Shown here piece by piece: positions 44,373 through 53,893 of a stretch of DNA of 64,000 nt. The notes beneath the pieces are model-generated. The model was given only the letters and a program-made list of their open reading frames with translations, was not told where the DNA came from and ran no database searches. The position numbers and the translations under genes are program-made. Source of the DNA: Catalimonadaceae bacterium JC749 (GTDB lineage Bacteria; Bacteroidota; Bacteroidia; Cytophagales; Cyclobacteriaceae); assembly GCA_021730635.1 (NCBI GenBank), contig JAJNNC010000007.1, positions 213,100 through 277,099 of the forward strand. The letters are read 5' to 3'. Positions within the stretch are counted from its first letter, which is position 1, and each line of letters starts with the position of its first letter.

Positions 44373-45401
44373 TCAGAATTTGGGGCAAGGAAGTTTCATA
44401 ATACTGCGAGGAGGTTTCCGGGGATCTCGTAGAGAAAACTGATAGGCCAGCGAAATTTCGTGTGCGCCACCGCTTTGTATGCCTAATCCGGAAATGGTAT
44501 AATCAAAGCTATAGCCAATATGCAAATCTCCCAGAAGGAAGCCGGCCAGCACAATAACAGATTCATTGTTTGGGAAGTTTTCAAACTGTCTGATCGGTAT
44601 GCCACGATACCACAGACCAAATACAACAGGTTCGTAGGTCAGGTACACCCCGGCATCTAACTGATCAAAATTTCCCTGCCGCTTGTACTGAGCAGTAGGT
44701 GTTACACTTCTTTCTTTTCCCTGATCATTCACTCCGAATTTGCGGAACCCAGTAGGTAGCATAAAGCGATAACCCGCATGAAAAGAGCTTTTCATTTGCA
44801 ACCGGGACACTTCTCCTGTTAAAGATTGATTGGGTGTATTCACATGGCTGGCTGTATAACCGAAGTAGAAATTGTTATCATAAAGAACACCTCCCAGCGA
44901 TAAATCCACGAAAGACCTGCCTTGACCATTGAGCAACGGCTCCCCTGTAACATCTGTAATAATACCTGAATCATCTAGCTGATCTCCAAAAACCAGGCGG
45001 CTGTAATTGATATCACGGTTATAAAAAGCTACCTCAACGCCCGGCCTGAATGTCAGGGATTCTGTCAGGCGCAACTGGTAAGCATACTGTAGACCCGCAC
45101 TGATGGACTGCAGCCCTGCCAATCCCTGCTGGTCACCCATGAGAATCAAACCTAACCCACTGTTGTAATCTTCAAAGAAATGATCAACGTAAACAGAAAC
45201 TGTTGTGAAATTTGCCTGTAGAGAAGGCCATTGGCTGCGGAAATTCAAACCAGCTCGTGTCAACTCCGTAGAGCCAGCGAAGGCCGGATTCAAATACAAA
45301 GGTGCCGCATAGAATTGAGAAAACTGCGGATCCTGCGCTTCTACTTTACCTACACTCACTAGCAGGCTCAGTAATAACAAAAATAATAAGGTCTTATGCA
45401 T
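44373..45401 (-). CDS. PorP/SprF-family T9SS outer-membrane protein
   Basis: A 342-residue protein with signal peptide (ending GKVEAQ, near residue 22) and a beta-barrel body. The family hallmark DPQFSQFYAAPLYLNPAFAG (about 24-43) and the C-terminal DLHIGYSFDYTISGLG are both present. PorP/SprF proteins anchor or secrete type B T9SS substrates at the cell surface. It is divergent from a 1785-residue type B substrate, the usual SprF/SprB-like pairing, so that protein is its likely partner. Confidence 0.93.
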   Translation of the reverse strand: MHKTLLFLLLLSLLVSVGKVEAQDPQFSQFYAAPLYLNPAFAGSTELTRAGLNFRSQWPSLQANFTTVSVYVDHFFEDYNSGLGLILMGDQQGLAGLQSISAGLQYAYQLRLTESLTFRPGVEVAFYNRDINYSRLVFGDQLDDSGIITDVTGEPLLNGQGRSFVDLSLGGVLYDNNFYFGYTASHVNTPNQSLTGEVSRLQMKSSFHAGYRFMLPTGFRKFGVNDQGKERSVTPTAQYKRQGNFDQLDAGVYLTYEPVVFGLWYRGIPIRQFENFPNNESVIVLAGFLLGDLHIGYSFDYTISGLGIQSGGAHEISLAYQFSLRDPRKPPRSIMKLPCPKF

Positions 45402-45839
45402 CGTTCAAACAGCCAAAGCTTCTTTCTCTAAAGCGATAAAAATATAAATTTATTGCGAACCCAATATGAATATTTAGACACCTTTCTGCTCAAACAGGTT
45501 GTCAATCCCTTTCTTTTTACTGACAAATCTTTGAAAAAGGGGATTTGAAGGGTTTTCAATGAATTCCACAGATCAAAAGTATATAGATAATCGAAAATTA
45601 ACGTTCTATCTTCAGTGTAATAAATTACAGCTACAGGTAATTAAGCAATTTTAAAATTTTGCTGCAAAATATATCCTGAATAAATACTTTTAAGTTTAAA
45701 AAGAAGCGGAATGTTTCAACAAATATTTTGTATTTGTTCAAAGCAGGTAATTTGCTTACATCACACATGAAACATTATGTTTTTTCGTTATCATGCATAC
45801 ATCTATTTTTGCCCATAATAATTTAGAACGTGCTACAAA
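45402..45839. promoter_or_regulatory. Divergent promoter region between PorP/SprF and the giant substrate
   Basis: A 438-bp AT-rich gap. TATTTTTG at 45804-45811 (TAnnTTTG form) lies 28 bp before the giant gene, with only TTTT, not TTTG, at the -33 position. No gene is visible in the gap. Confidence 0.4.
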
Positions 45840-48800
45840 ATGCTAGATAAATTCTACCCGGTTGGCTCCTGGCGTTATCTGCTCATGCTGCTATTCTGCA
45901 TGGTGACGAGAGATATTTGGGCGCAGGGAAGAACAGAGAATAACTGGGTCTTCGGTAATACCGGCCAGTTATTGCAGTTCAACTTTCTGGATGATACACT
46001 GTCAGACCAGTTGCTTCCTATTGAACCGTTTGCCTCCCAGGGATCCGGAAACAGTGCCGTAGCTACCGATCCGGTGAGTGGAGAGATATTATTTTATACG
46101 GATGGTGCCAGGCTCTACGATGCCCAGGGGCAACCTTTCGGACCAGCCAGTCTGGATGGCAACCCTGATGGAAGTCAGCAGGTAGCGATTGCCCCCGTCC
46201 CTGGTGACGATGGCAGCGATGGAGTATTGGAATATTATGTCTTCGTCCGCACCAGCACTGGTGCTGTTCGATACTATACCGTACAGGTCAACGTAGCCGG
46301 CAATGGTTTTCCTACCGCTAGTGTGGCCAGCGGCCCTGCCAATACAGGCGTTACGGGCGCATCAGGCTCTATCCTCGTGATTCCTAACGCCGATCAGTCG
46401 GGCTATTGGGTAGTGACGCAGTTGGCCGGCACGGCTACTTATCAGGTCATTAATACCGCCAATCCTTCAGCGGCTCCCGCCACTTATAATCTGGCTGGCC
46501 AGGGGGCAGGCGCTATCACTGCAACCAATATGGCTTATCATGAAGCCACCGGACAAATAGCGGTAGCCAGTGATCAGGGAATACACATTCTGAATATAGA
46601 CGCTGCTACCGGACAAGTTACTTACGACAATGCCTTGCCAGGTGCCGGTGCCGTCTACGATGTAGCCTGGTCTGCTGATGGCAGCAAATTATATTACAGC
46701 ACAGGAGCAGATGGCCGTGTTTTCCAGTATGATGCTGAAGAAGGCACCGTACTGAATATTCCAGCCCTGGCCAGTGCCAACGGTAGTTATGGGCTGAAAC
46801 TCGGACCCGATGGCAATATTTATTATTTATACCAGGACGCAGACAACACGCTCAAACTCGGCCGTATTACCGATGCCGACAGCACCCTGAATTTAATCAG
46901 TACTGAGTTGGGGCTTTTCAATGGTACTGACTTCGGCAGTACTCAGTTTTCAGAGATCACACCCGGTCCAGCACCCACCTATGAAATTTCTTTTAAGCAG
47001 GTAGGGAATTGTGCTAATAATCCGGTACAGCTTATTCCGGAGTTTCCGGAAGGCACCCCCGTACCCGACAGCATTGTCTGGTATCTGGGTAATCAGACAT
47101 TTCGGGGCACCAGCCCTACCTTCACCCCAGATCAAACAACACCCGTAGGCGTTATTGCTTATTGGGATGGAGATTCTGCCGCTTTTTCCGGCGCTGCCCA
47201 GGTACAGGATTTTCAGTTACAGGTACCACTGGTACAGGATACCACCATCTGTCCGGGAGATGTAGCCGTTCTGAAAGCGAACCCGGACAGCGGTGGACAG
47301 CAAGGTGGTGGTCAGCCAGGGGGAGGGGGCGGCAGCTATACGTATTATTGGAGTACCGGCGCTGTTACTGATACGATTCATGTCAGTGAAGCAGGCGTCT
47401 ATTGGGTGGTAGTCACAGATAACAGTACAGGCTGTGCCGCCTACGCCGAATCCAATGTGAAAGAATATCAGATCGAGAATCAAACCTACAATGTCTGGTA
47501 CTTTGGTGACGGTGCCGGGATAGACTTTAATACTTTGTATGATCCGGACAATCCGCAGGGCGGCCAGATTACCCCACTAGGAGATGGAGCCCAGACAGCC
47601 CCTGAAGCGGTGGCCAGTGTCTCGGACCCCAACGGCGATATCCTGTTCTATACCGACGGACAGACCGTCTATTTTAAAGACCGGACCACCGGCGACCATG
47701 TACAGTTAGCCATTGCCGAACCACCGGGAGCTACCGAGATTGGCGGTGACCCTACTGCTACCCAGGTAGCCATTGTGCCTGTGCCCAATACAGATGGTTT
47801 GTATTATATCTTTACCACCACAGAAGTAGAAAATGGTGGTTATGAACTGAAATATTCAATTTTTGATCTGCGCAATCTGCAAATCGTTTCCAGCAATAAC
47901 CTGCTCTTTGCCAAAAGTACCGAACGCATAGCCATTTTCGGAGGCAATGGCAGCAATGCTGTGCTGCTGGCGCATGAATATGGCAATAACACTTTCCGGG
48001 CTTACCCTATCACGGCGGAAGGAATCGGGCAGCCGGTGATGTCTAATGTGGGCTCTATTCACTCTTTTGATAGCCCGGAAGAGGCGGAAGGTTATATGAA
48101 ATTTGGGGGCGATTCTACCGGAACAGTGGTAGCTGTAGCAGTTAACGACAGGGTAGAAGTATTCAATTTTGACGGCAATACCCTTAAACTGTCGGAGCCA
48201 GTGACCATTGATCTTTCTGGAAACGGACGGCCCTACGGTGTAGAATTTTATGCCGATACGCTGGGCAATACCGTACTGCTCATGTCTACGGATCAGGGTC
48301 TGTTTACCGCTACCATTGATCGGCCCATTGAAGAAGGAGATGTGATTCCTGTGATTGATCCGGGGGTTCCCGGTAATTTTGGCGCTATACAGCAGGGTTC
48401 CGACGGGCAAACGTATATTACCACACCGGGCTCTTCCAGTTTAGGCACAGTCACATTGGATGCCAATAATCCACAAAACGTTACTTATACGCCAGATGCG
48501 GTACAGCTACCAGACGGAGCGACGACCCAACTGGGCTTACCCAATGAAGTGCGTACGGGGGGCAACTCTTTTCCGGAACCGAATATCTCTGTAGACAATG
48601 CGTGCGTGGGCAGTGAAGTCAATTTTTCTGCCCAGGGACGGGATGATGTGATAGAAACTTATTATTGGGAACTTATCCGGCTGAATGACGACGGTACCCG
48701 AACCAACATCGGCTTACCCGATTCGCTGGCCACTTCTCAGACTTTTTCCTATGCAGTAGATACGCTGGGTAATTTTCTGGCACAGGTAACCCTTTCCAAC

Positions 48801-51197
48801 CCCTGTGATGAAGATTCCATCATGACACAGGAGTTTACCATGAATGATGGCGTAGAAGTCACCTTGCCCGAAAGTATCAACCTTTGCCAGGGCACTATAG
48901 ATGTGAGTGCGGTGGACCCGGCCGATGACGATGGCACCCTTACTTTCAGTTGGGTACAGGTAGGCCAGGTAGGTGGCGGTAATTTGCCTGCTCAAAATAC
49001 CATTACCATTACCGAAGGTGGTACCTATCAGGTCACCGTGACCACCGCAGAAGGCTGTACCAGCGACGGGGAAGTGTTTGTGGTGGATAACCGGCCTCCG
49101 GTAGAACTGCCCGAAGATTTTACCCTATGCCAGGGAGAAAGCCGTCAACTGGATGTGGAAATTCCTAGTCCGGCTGACCCGGGATACGAATGGGTTATTC
49201 TGGATAACAACGGAACCCAGGTAAGTACCAGCAATGAACCTGTGATAGAAGTGGGTGAACTCACCTCTCAACCTGGTGTGTATCTTTATACAGTCACAGT
49301 GACCGATGATTCGCCTGAAGGTTGTTTTGTACAGGACACGGTAGTGGTAACCATTTTAGGCCAACCACTGATTACCTTAAGCCCACAAGCAACTTCAGGT
49401 TGTGGACTGACAGATGGTGGCATTGCTTTGGAATTTCAGAATGGAGATGATCCTAACCTGTTTTCCTATAGCTGGCGCAATTCCAGTGGTGCTATTGTCA
49501 GCACAGACCAGAATCTTACCGGGCAACCCGCGGGCATTTACACCGTCACTGTGACCAATGCCAACGGATGTAATTCACAGGCCAGTGCCGCTATTGATGA
49601 TAATTTTGGCAACTTTGAGATTGCTTCAGTCACTCCTAGTATCAACGCTGGTTGTGAAGATAATGAGGGAACCATTACCGTTGAAATAGATGAGGCAAGT
49701 AGTCCACCTAGTGATTTATATCCCATGTCTTGGACATTGAGTGGAGACACTTTAATTTCTGGCAGTACAAATAGTAATACTTTTACTTTGACCTCTTTAC
49801 CCTCTGGTACCTATCACCTTGAAATGAGAAGTCAGATAGGGTGTGTTCAGAATGAAGCCAATATTATCATAGACCCTGTAGGTCCCAGCAATGAAGTCCA
49901 GTTTAATGCACCCAGACAGGTGAATGCCTGTGATGTCAGTGCAGATGTGGTGGTTGATTTTACCCCTGATAATATCAACTTATTATATAGCTGGTACCGG
50001 CCCGATGGCACCCCTATCACTGAAAATCAGGCCGGTGCTGACTCAGTGCGTGTATTTGAAAGCGGCACTTATACAGTAGAGGTGAGCGATCCGAGAAATC
50101 CTGCTTTGTGCCCGGGTAGCCGAGAGATACGGGTGAGTATCGAAGAACCTTTTAACGCAAATATAAGAGAAGTAGAGCCAGACAATAGTTGCCAAACCGG
50201 AGAAAAGCAAATCACCATAGATTTTGAACCGACTGACGCAGAGAATGGTGATTACATTTACAACTGGACACTGGATGGTAATCCAATCCTCGAAGCAGGA
50301 CGTACCATCACCGTAACCCAAAGTGGAGAATATGGCGTGAGAGTCAGAAGACGTAACTCAGCCTGCTTTGCTACGGACTCCGAACCCATTCAAGTGAATC
50401 AGCCAGTCTCGGTCAATATTTTCTTTAATGCTGTGTGCGATGATGGCTCTGATGTACCGCTCTTCGCCAGTGTGCGCTTGGTCGGTTCGGATAGTGTGAC
50501 CTATGCCTGGTTTGGTCCGGAGGGTAACCGCATTCCGGCGGGCAACACCCGGGGCGATTCTCTGCTGGTGAATCCGACTATGCCGGAAGGAGAATACCGG
50601 GTGGTCGTCACCACAACAGGAGGCTGCACCGCAGAAGCTTCTGCTACCATTCGCCGTAATCCGGTGCCTGTTGTTAATTTTGAAGGCGATCGGTTTGTCA
50701 TCTGTTCACAGGACCCCGACCCGGAAGTTAATTCTGTAGAACTGAGTGTAGCGCCAGCGCCAGTCATTGTATGGACGCTGCCCAATGGAACACAGCTCTT
50801 CAATACACCCACCGTGGTGGCCGATGCAGGCGGTATCTATCGGGTTGAAGTGACCAACAATTATGGCTGTACAACCATAGACTCTGTGCAGGTAGTGGAT
50901 GATTGTCAGCCCCGCATTGTGGCTCCCAATGCTTTCCGGCCAGAAGGTAAAAATAATGAGTTCTTTGTCTACCACCGGTATGTATCAGAAGATGACTTTG
51001 AGGTGCAGATTTACAATCGCTGGGGAGAATTAATCTTTCAGTCTAATGACCGCGACTTCCGATGGGATGGCACTTATAAAGGCCGTGAAGCACCTTTAGG
51101 CACTTACCCTTATGTGATACACTATAAAGCCTCCACCAGTACGACGGAGGATGGAAGATCCTACGAACACCGGGGCGGTATTACTGTCCTGCGGTGA
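45840..51197 (+). CDS. Giant surface/gliding-type protein with type B T9SS tail
   Basis: A 1785-residue secreted protein. A signal peptide ends near DIWAQG (about residue 29). The N-terminal module (about 30-395) begins ENNWVFGNTGQLLQFNF and looks like a beta-propeller. A second, related module (about 545-935) begins YNVWYFGDGAGIDFN, which indicates internal duplication, with a Gly-rich linker (QQGGGQPGGGGGSY, about 485-500) before it. PKD/Ig-like segments follow (about 940-1690), ending with the gliding-motility C-terminal (CHU_C type B) domain (about 1695-1785: NAFRPEGKNNEFFVY, NRWGELIFQS, WDGTYKGREAPLGTY). It is exported by the T9SS, probably retained by the divergent PorP/SprF protein. 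Confidence 0.92.
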   Translation: MLDKFYPVGSWRYLLMLLFCMVTRDIWAQGRTENNWVFGNTGQLLQFNFLDDTLSDQLLPIEPFASQGSGNSAVATDPVSGEILFYTDGARLYDAQGQPFGPASLDGNPDGSQQVAIAPVPGDDGSDGVLEYYVFVRTSTGAVRYYTVQVNVAGNGFPTASVASGPANTGVTGASGSILVIPNADQSGYWVVTQLAGTATYQVINTANPSAAPATYNLAGQGAGAITATNMAYHEATGQIAVASDQGIHILNIDAATGQVTYDNALPGAGAVYDVAWSADGSKLYYSTGADGRVFQYDAEEGTVLNIPALASANGSYGLKLGPDGNIYYLYQDADNTLKLGRITDADSTLNLISTELGLFNGTDFGSTQFSEITPGPAPTYEISFKQVGNCANNPVQLIPEFPEGTPVPDSIVWYLGNQTFRGTSPTFTPDQTTPVGVIAYWDGDSAAFSGAAQVQDFQLQVPLVQDTTICPGDVAVLKANPDSGGQQGGGQPGGGGGSYTYYWSTGAVTDTIHVSEAGVYWVVVTDNSTGCAAYAESNVKEYQIENQTYNVWYFGDGAGIDFNTLYDPDNPQGGQITPLGDGAQTAPEAVASVSDPNGDILFYTDGQTVYFKDRTTGDHVQLAIAEPPGATEIGGDPTATQVAIVPVPNTDGLYYIFTTTEVENGGYELKYSIFDLRNLQIVSSNNLLFAKSTERIAIFGGNGSNAVLLAHEYGNNTFRAYPITAEGIGQPVMSNVGSIHSFDSPEEAEGYMKFGGDSTGTVVAVAVNDRVEVFNFDGNTLKLSEPVTIDLSGNGRPYGVEFYADTLGNTVLLMSTDQGLFTATIDRPIEEGDVIPVIDPGVPGNFGAIQQGSDGQTYITTPGSSSLGTVTLDANNPQNVTYTPDAVQLPDGATTQLGLPNEVRTGGNSFPEPNISVDNACVGSEVNFSAQGRDDVIETYYWELIRLNDDGTRTNIGLPDSLATSQTFSYAVDTLGNFLAQVTLSNPCDEDSIMTQEFTMNDGVEVTLPESINLCQGTIDVSAVDPADDDGTLTFSWVQVGQVGGGNLPAQNTITITEGGTYQVTVTTAEGCTSDGEVFVVDNRPPVELPEDFTLCQGESRQLDVEIPSPADPGYEWVILDNNGTQVSTSNEPVIEVGELTSQPGVYLYTVTVTDDSPEGCFVQDTVVVTILGQPLITLSPQATSGCGLTDGGIALEFQNGDDPNLFSYSWRNSSGAIVSTDQNLTGQPAGIYTVTVTNANGCNSQASAAIDDNFGNFEIASVTPSINAGCEDNEGTITVEIDEASSPPSDLYPMSWTLSGDTLISGSTNSNTFTLTSLPSGTYHLEMRSQIGCVQNEANIIIDPVGPSNEVQFNAPRQVNACDVSADVVVDFTPDNINLLYSWYRPDGTPITENQAGADSVRVFESGTYTVEVSDPRNPALCPGSREIRVSIEEPFNANIREVEPDNSCQTGEKQITIDFEPTDAENGDYIYNWTLDGNPILEAGRTITVTQSGEYGVRVRRRNSACFATDSEPIQVNQPVSVNIFFNAVCDDGSDVPLFASVRLVGSDSVTYAWFGPEGNRIPAGNTRGDSLLVNPTMPEGEYRVVVTTTGGCTAEASATIRRNPVPVVNFEGDRFVICSQDPDPEVNSVELSVAPAPVIVWTLPNGTQLFNTPTVVADAGGIYRVEVTNNYGCTTIDSVQVVDDCQPRIVAPNAFRPEGKNNEFFVYHRYVSEDDFEVQIYNRWGELIFQSNDRDFRWDGTYKGREAPLGTYPYVIHYKASTSTTEDGRSYEHRGGITVLR

Positions 51198-51239
51198 TAG
51201 CCCAGAGAATGACGGTGTGAGTATAAAAAGTGTTTATAA

Positions 51240-51541
51240 ATGAGGGCTAAAGGTGGGTATGTCTATATAATTTCAAACCTTCACCGAACCGTTTATTATA
51301 TCGGTGTAACCAGTAATTTGTATGTAGGATTTATCAACACAAAAATGGTGAGGGATCTACTTTTACGAAAAAATATAATTGCACAGACCTAATTTATTAT
51401 GAGTTTTTTACTTCTATCCAAGAAGCTATTACCAGAGAAAAACAGTTGAAGAAATGGAAACGAGCTTGGAAAGAAGAACTGGTAAAAGTATTCAATCCAG
51501 ATATGAAAGATCTATTTGGGGAAGTGCAAGCAATGCAATGA
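51240..51541 (+). pseudogene. GIY-YIG endonuclease, single-base frameshift
   Basis: The first frame gives MRAKGGYVYIISNLHRTVYY then IGVTSNLYV (GIY-YIG core). After codon 29 or so, a one-base shift is needed to continue as RIYQHKNGEGSTFTKKYNCT, then the typical YYEFF-EAI-REKQLKKW tail, ending at 51541. Total length minus one base fits exactly 100 codons. So this is a complete small URI-type GIY-YIG gene broken by one missing base near 51327, or a sequencing error. Such genes are common, repeated and often broken in this phylum. Confidence 0.75.
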
Positions 51542-51619
51542 AATCCTAGGCCTTTTTACACAGGCTACCCATATAAATGATCATAAGGAAATATCCATAA
51601 TTCTCGTGCCTGTACACTT

Positions 51620-52102
51620 TCAAAACTGACTTCTTTGTTTTTTCTGTACCTTCTTTAAAATCCGGGAAAACAGAAAATAAAAAAGAAAACTGCCCGGAAC
51701 GGATACGGCAAACCAAATGGCAACGGCTGTGAGCAAAGACAGACCAAGCTGCTCCAACGTACCCCACCAGCTGGTTTGCACCATATTCAAGAGTTTTTCC
51801 GGAGCAATCGGAATACGGCTCAGGTGAAAAATATTTTCTCCCCAACGAAGAAAAGGGATAAACAAAGCCAGTTGCAAGGGCAGTACAATATATAAGACGG
51901 AAAGCGCCAGCGGCACATTCAGGCGGAACCACAAAGCGAGTCCTGCACAGAGGGGTGTGATAAAACCAAAGACCGGAATGATACCCAGAAAAAAACCCAG
52001 CGTAATAGAGAGCGCCAACTGATGCGGAGAGATCCCTTGCCGAACCAATCGCAAGATTTGTCTTATCAACCTTATCCTGAGCAGCCTGGTCTTTATTTTC
52101 AC
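51620..52102 (-). CDS. DUF2062 membrane protein
   Basis: A 160-residue protein with the DUF2062 start (a basic helix, then GISPHQLALSITLGFFLGIIPVFG at about residues 25-49, GxxP-type helix), three hydrophobic helices and a basic tail. Family members are small membrane proteins of unknown function, often near glycosyltransferases. The gene is alone here, tail to tail with the GIY-YIG remnant. Confidence 0.78.
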   Translation of the reverse strand: MKIKTRLLRIRLIRQILRLVRQGISPHQLALSITLGFFLGIIPVFGFITPLCAGLALWFRLNVPLALSVLYIVLPLQLALFIPFLRWGENIFHLSRIPIAPEKLLNMVQTSWWGTLEQLGLSLLTAVAIWFAVSVPGSFLFYFLFSRILKKVQKKQRSQF

Positions 52103-52338
52103 TTGTTTTGACTTCTGTAAAGGAGATGCAATAAACAGATTAGTTTTGCCTTTTGCGTGATATTTTTATAATCTTTTCAATAGCTGGGTTAGAGCATGTT
52201 GACCATCAAACTGTAATGGTGGCTTTGGCCCGGCCACGGTGGCTCGCTTGCTGCTCCTGCCTTGCAAAAGTTTTCTCACCATTTTTGGTAAACGCTGAAT
52301 CCCTGTCTATTTTGCCCCCTGTTAAATAATGGATTTCT

Positions 52339-53112
52339 ATGCTTACCATACTTTCACCCTCTAAAACACAGGATTTTTTGAATAACCCCCTTGCTACGGT
52401 TCGGCAACTGATGTCTACACCGGCTTTGCTAAAAGAATCAGAAACTTTGGTAGGCAAGCTCAGGCAGCAATCTATCGATGACATTCGCCAGTTAATGAAC
52501 GTCAGTGAAGGAATTGCTACTTTGAATTACAACCGCTTTCAGGATTTCTCCACCCCTTTCACCATCAGCAATGCTAAACCAGCCTTACTGACTTTTAAAG
52601 GCGATGTATATACGGACATAGCCACTGATCAATATACGGAAGCAGATTTTGCATTCGCTCAGCAACATCTGGCCATTCTTTCCGGTCTGTATGGCTTGCT
52701 CAGGCCTTTAGATCTAATGCAGCCCTACCGGCTGGAGATGAAAACGCCACTCAAGAATCCAAGAGGTAAGGATCTGTATCAGTTCTGGGGCGACCGGATC
52801 ACCCATCAGCTCAACCAATGGCTGGCTACACAGCAACGGCAGGTGTTGCTGAATCTGGCTTCTAACGAGTATTTCAAAGCCTTGAATCACAAAAAGATCA
52901 AAGCGCAGATCGTCACGCCTGTATTCAATGAGAACAAAGGAAATACTTATAAGACCATAGCGATTCATGCGAAAAGGGCCAGAGGCATGATGGCAAATTT
53001 TATTATTCTCAACCGGATTGATCAACCTGAGGAGATTAAAGCATTCACCGAAGGTGGTTATCACTACAGCGAACCTCATTCCACTGCAACTGAATGGGTT
53101 TTTATCAGATAA
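52339..53112 (+). CDS. yaaA: Peroxide stress protein YaaA
   Basis: A 257-residue YaaA/DUF328 protein. It begins MLTILSPSKTQDF, has the YTEADFAFAQQHLAILSGLY core (about residues 95-115) and the FWGDRIT, LNLASNEYF, and AKRARGMMANFI segments of the family. YaaA lowers free iron and protects DNA under peroxide stress. Start and length are normal. Confidence 0.95.
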   Translation: MLTILSPSKTQDFLNNPLATVRQLMSTPALLKESETLVGKLRQQSIDDIRQLMNVSEGIATLNYNRFQDFSTPFTISNAKPALLTFKGDVYTDIATDQYTEADFAFAQQHLAILSGLYGLLRPLDLMQPYRLEMKTPLKNPRGKDLYQFWGDRITHQLNQWLATQQRQVLLNLASNEYFKALNHKKIKAQIVTPVFNENKGNTYKTIAIHAKRARGMMANFIILNRIDQPEEIKAFTEGGYHYSEPHSTATEWVFIR

Positions 53113-53288
53113 AACTAATGTTTTAAAGTTTGGTGTTTTGATTTTGCAGCCTTATTTCTACCCGATAGGCTGAACGCTTCGCTCACTAAATAGTAAACCA
53201 AAAACCTCTTAGTAAAAGGACTACACCCCTATAACGGGAAATCTTAAATTTTTAATTCTCGTTTAACTTTTTATCAACCACATCCCTT

Positions 53289-53885
53289 ATGTCTTATTTC
53301 GATAAAATTGTAGGCAAACTCTTCTCCGGAAAGAAAGTGGCTGGGGTCACGGAAGTACATGAGGTACTGAAACGCAACGAACGCGACCAGAAGCTGTACG
53401 AACAATGGATAAACAGCGAAGACAGCACTCATCTGATACAGCAACTGGCACAGGCATATTATTACAAAAAAACAGCTATACGGTCAGAAATGGAGGTTCA
53501 TCTGTTTAACACCGCTTATGCTAACGGATTTGCGCTCACTTATCCACCTCAGATAACGCCTAAACATTTTCAGCATTTGTTCGATTATTTTAAAGACAAA
53601 GTGCAGGCAATGCCATACCGCCTGGTCACAGCCGACCGCCGTATTATAGACCGTAACCGATATGTGGAAACCATTGAAAAATATTATTTGAAACCTCCTT
53701 TATCAACCCAGCAAATTGCACGGCACGCCATAGATCAGCAATATGGAAATATCATTATTGAACATATCCTTATTGATGATCAGCCCAGCTACATCAAATT
53801 ACTGGTGAGCATCTATTCCGACAGTTTGTATCAGGAAGCTTTGGGCTATGATGAATTTATGTCGAGGCTTTTTGAAGCAAGGTAA
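53289..53885 (+). CDS. Hypothetical protein, 198 residues
   Basis: A soluble, charged protein with mixed helices and strands. No signal peptide, membrane helix or catalytic motif is apparent. The centre (LTYPPQITPKHFQHLFDYFK) and the end (SIYSDSLYQEALGYDEFMSR) look conserved-type, but I do not recognise the family. It has its own AT-rich upstream region (176 bp after yaaA) and faces the amidase gene tail to tail. It is probably a real gene from its length and codons. Confidence 0.65.
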   Translation: MSYFDKIVGKLFSGKKVAGVTEVHEVLKRNERDQKLYEQWINSEDSTHLIQQLAQAYYYKKTAIRSEMEVHLFNTAYANGFALTYPPQITPKHFQHLFDYFKDKVQAMPYRLVTADRRIIDRNRYVETIEKYYLKPPLSTQQIARHAIDQQYGNIIIEHILIDDQPSYIKLLVSIYSDSLYQEALGYDEFMSRLFEAR

Positions 53886-53893
53886 ACCCCTAC

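Noticed and set aside
47856-48410. 184-codon minus-strand frame over the giant T9SS substrate
   Set aside because: Antisense within a strongly supported gene, no domain seen.
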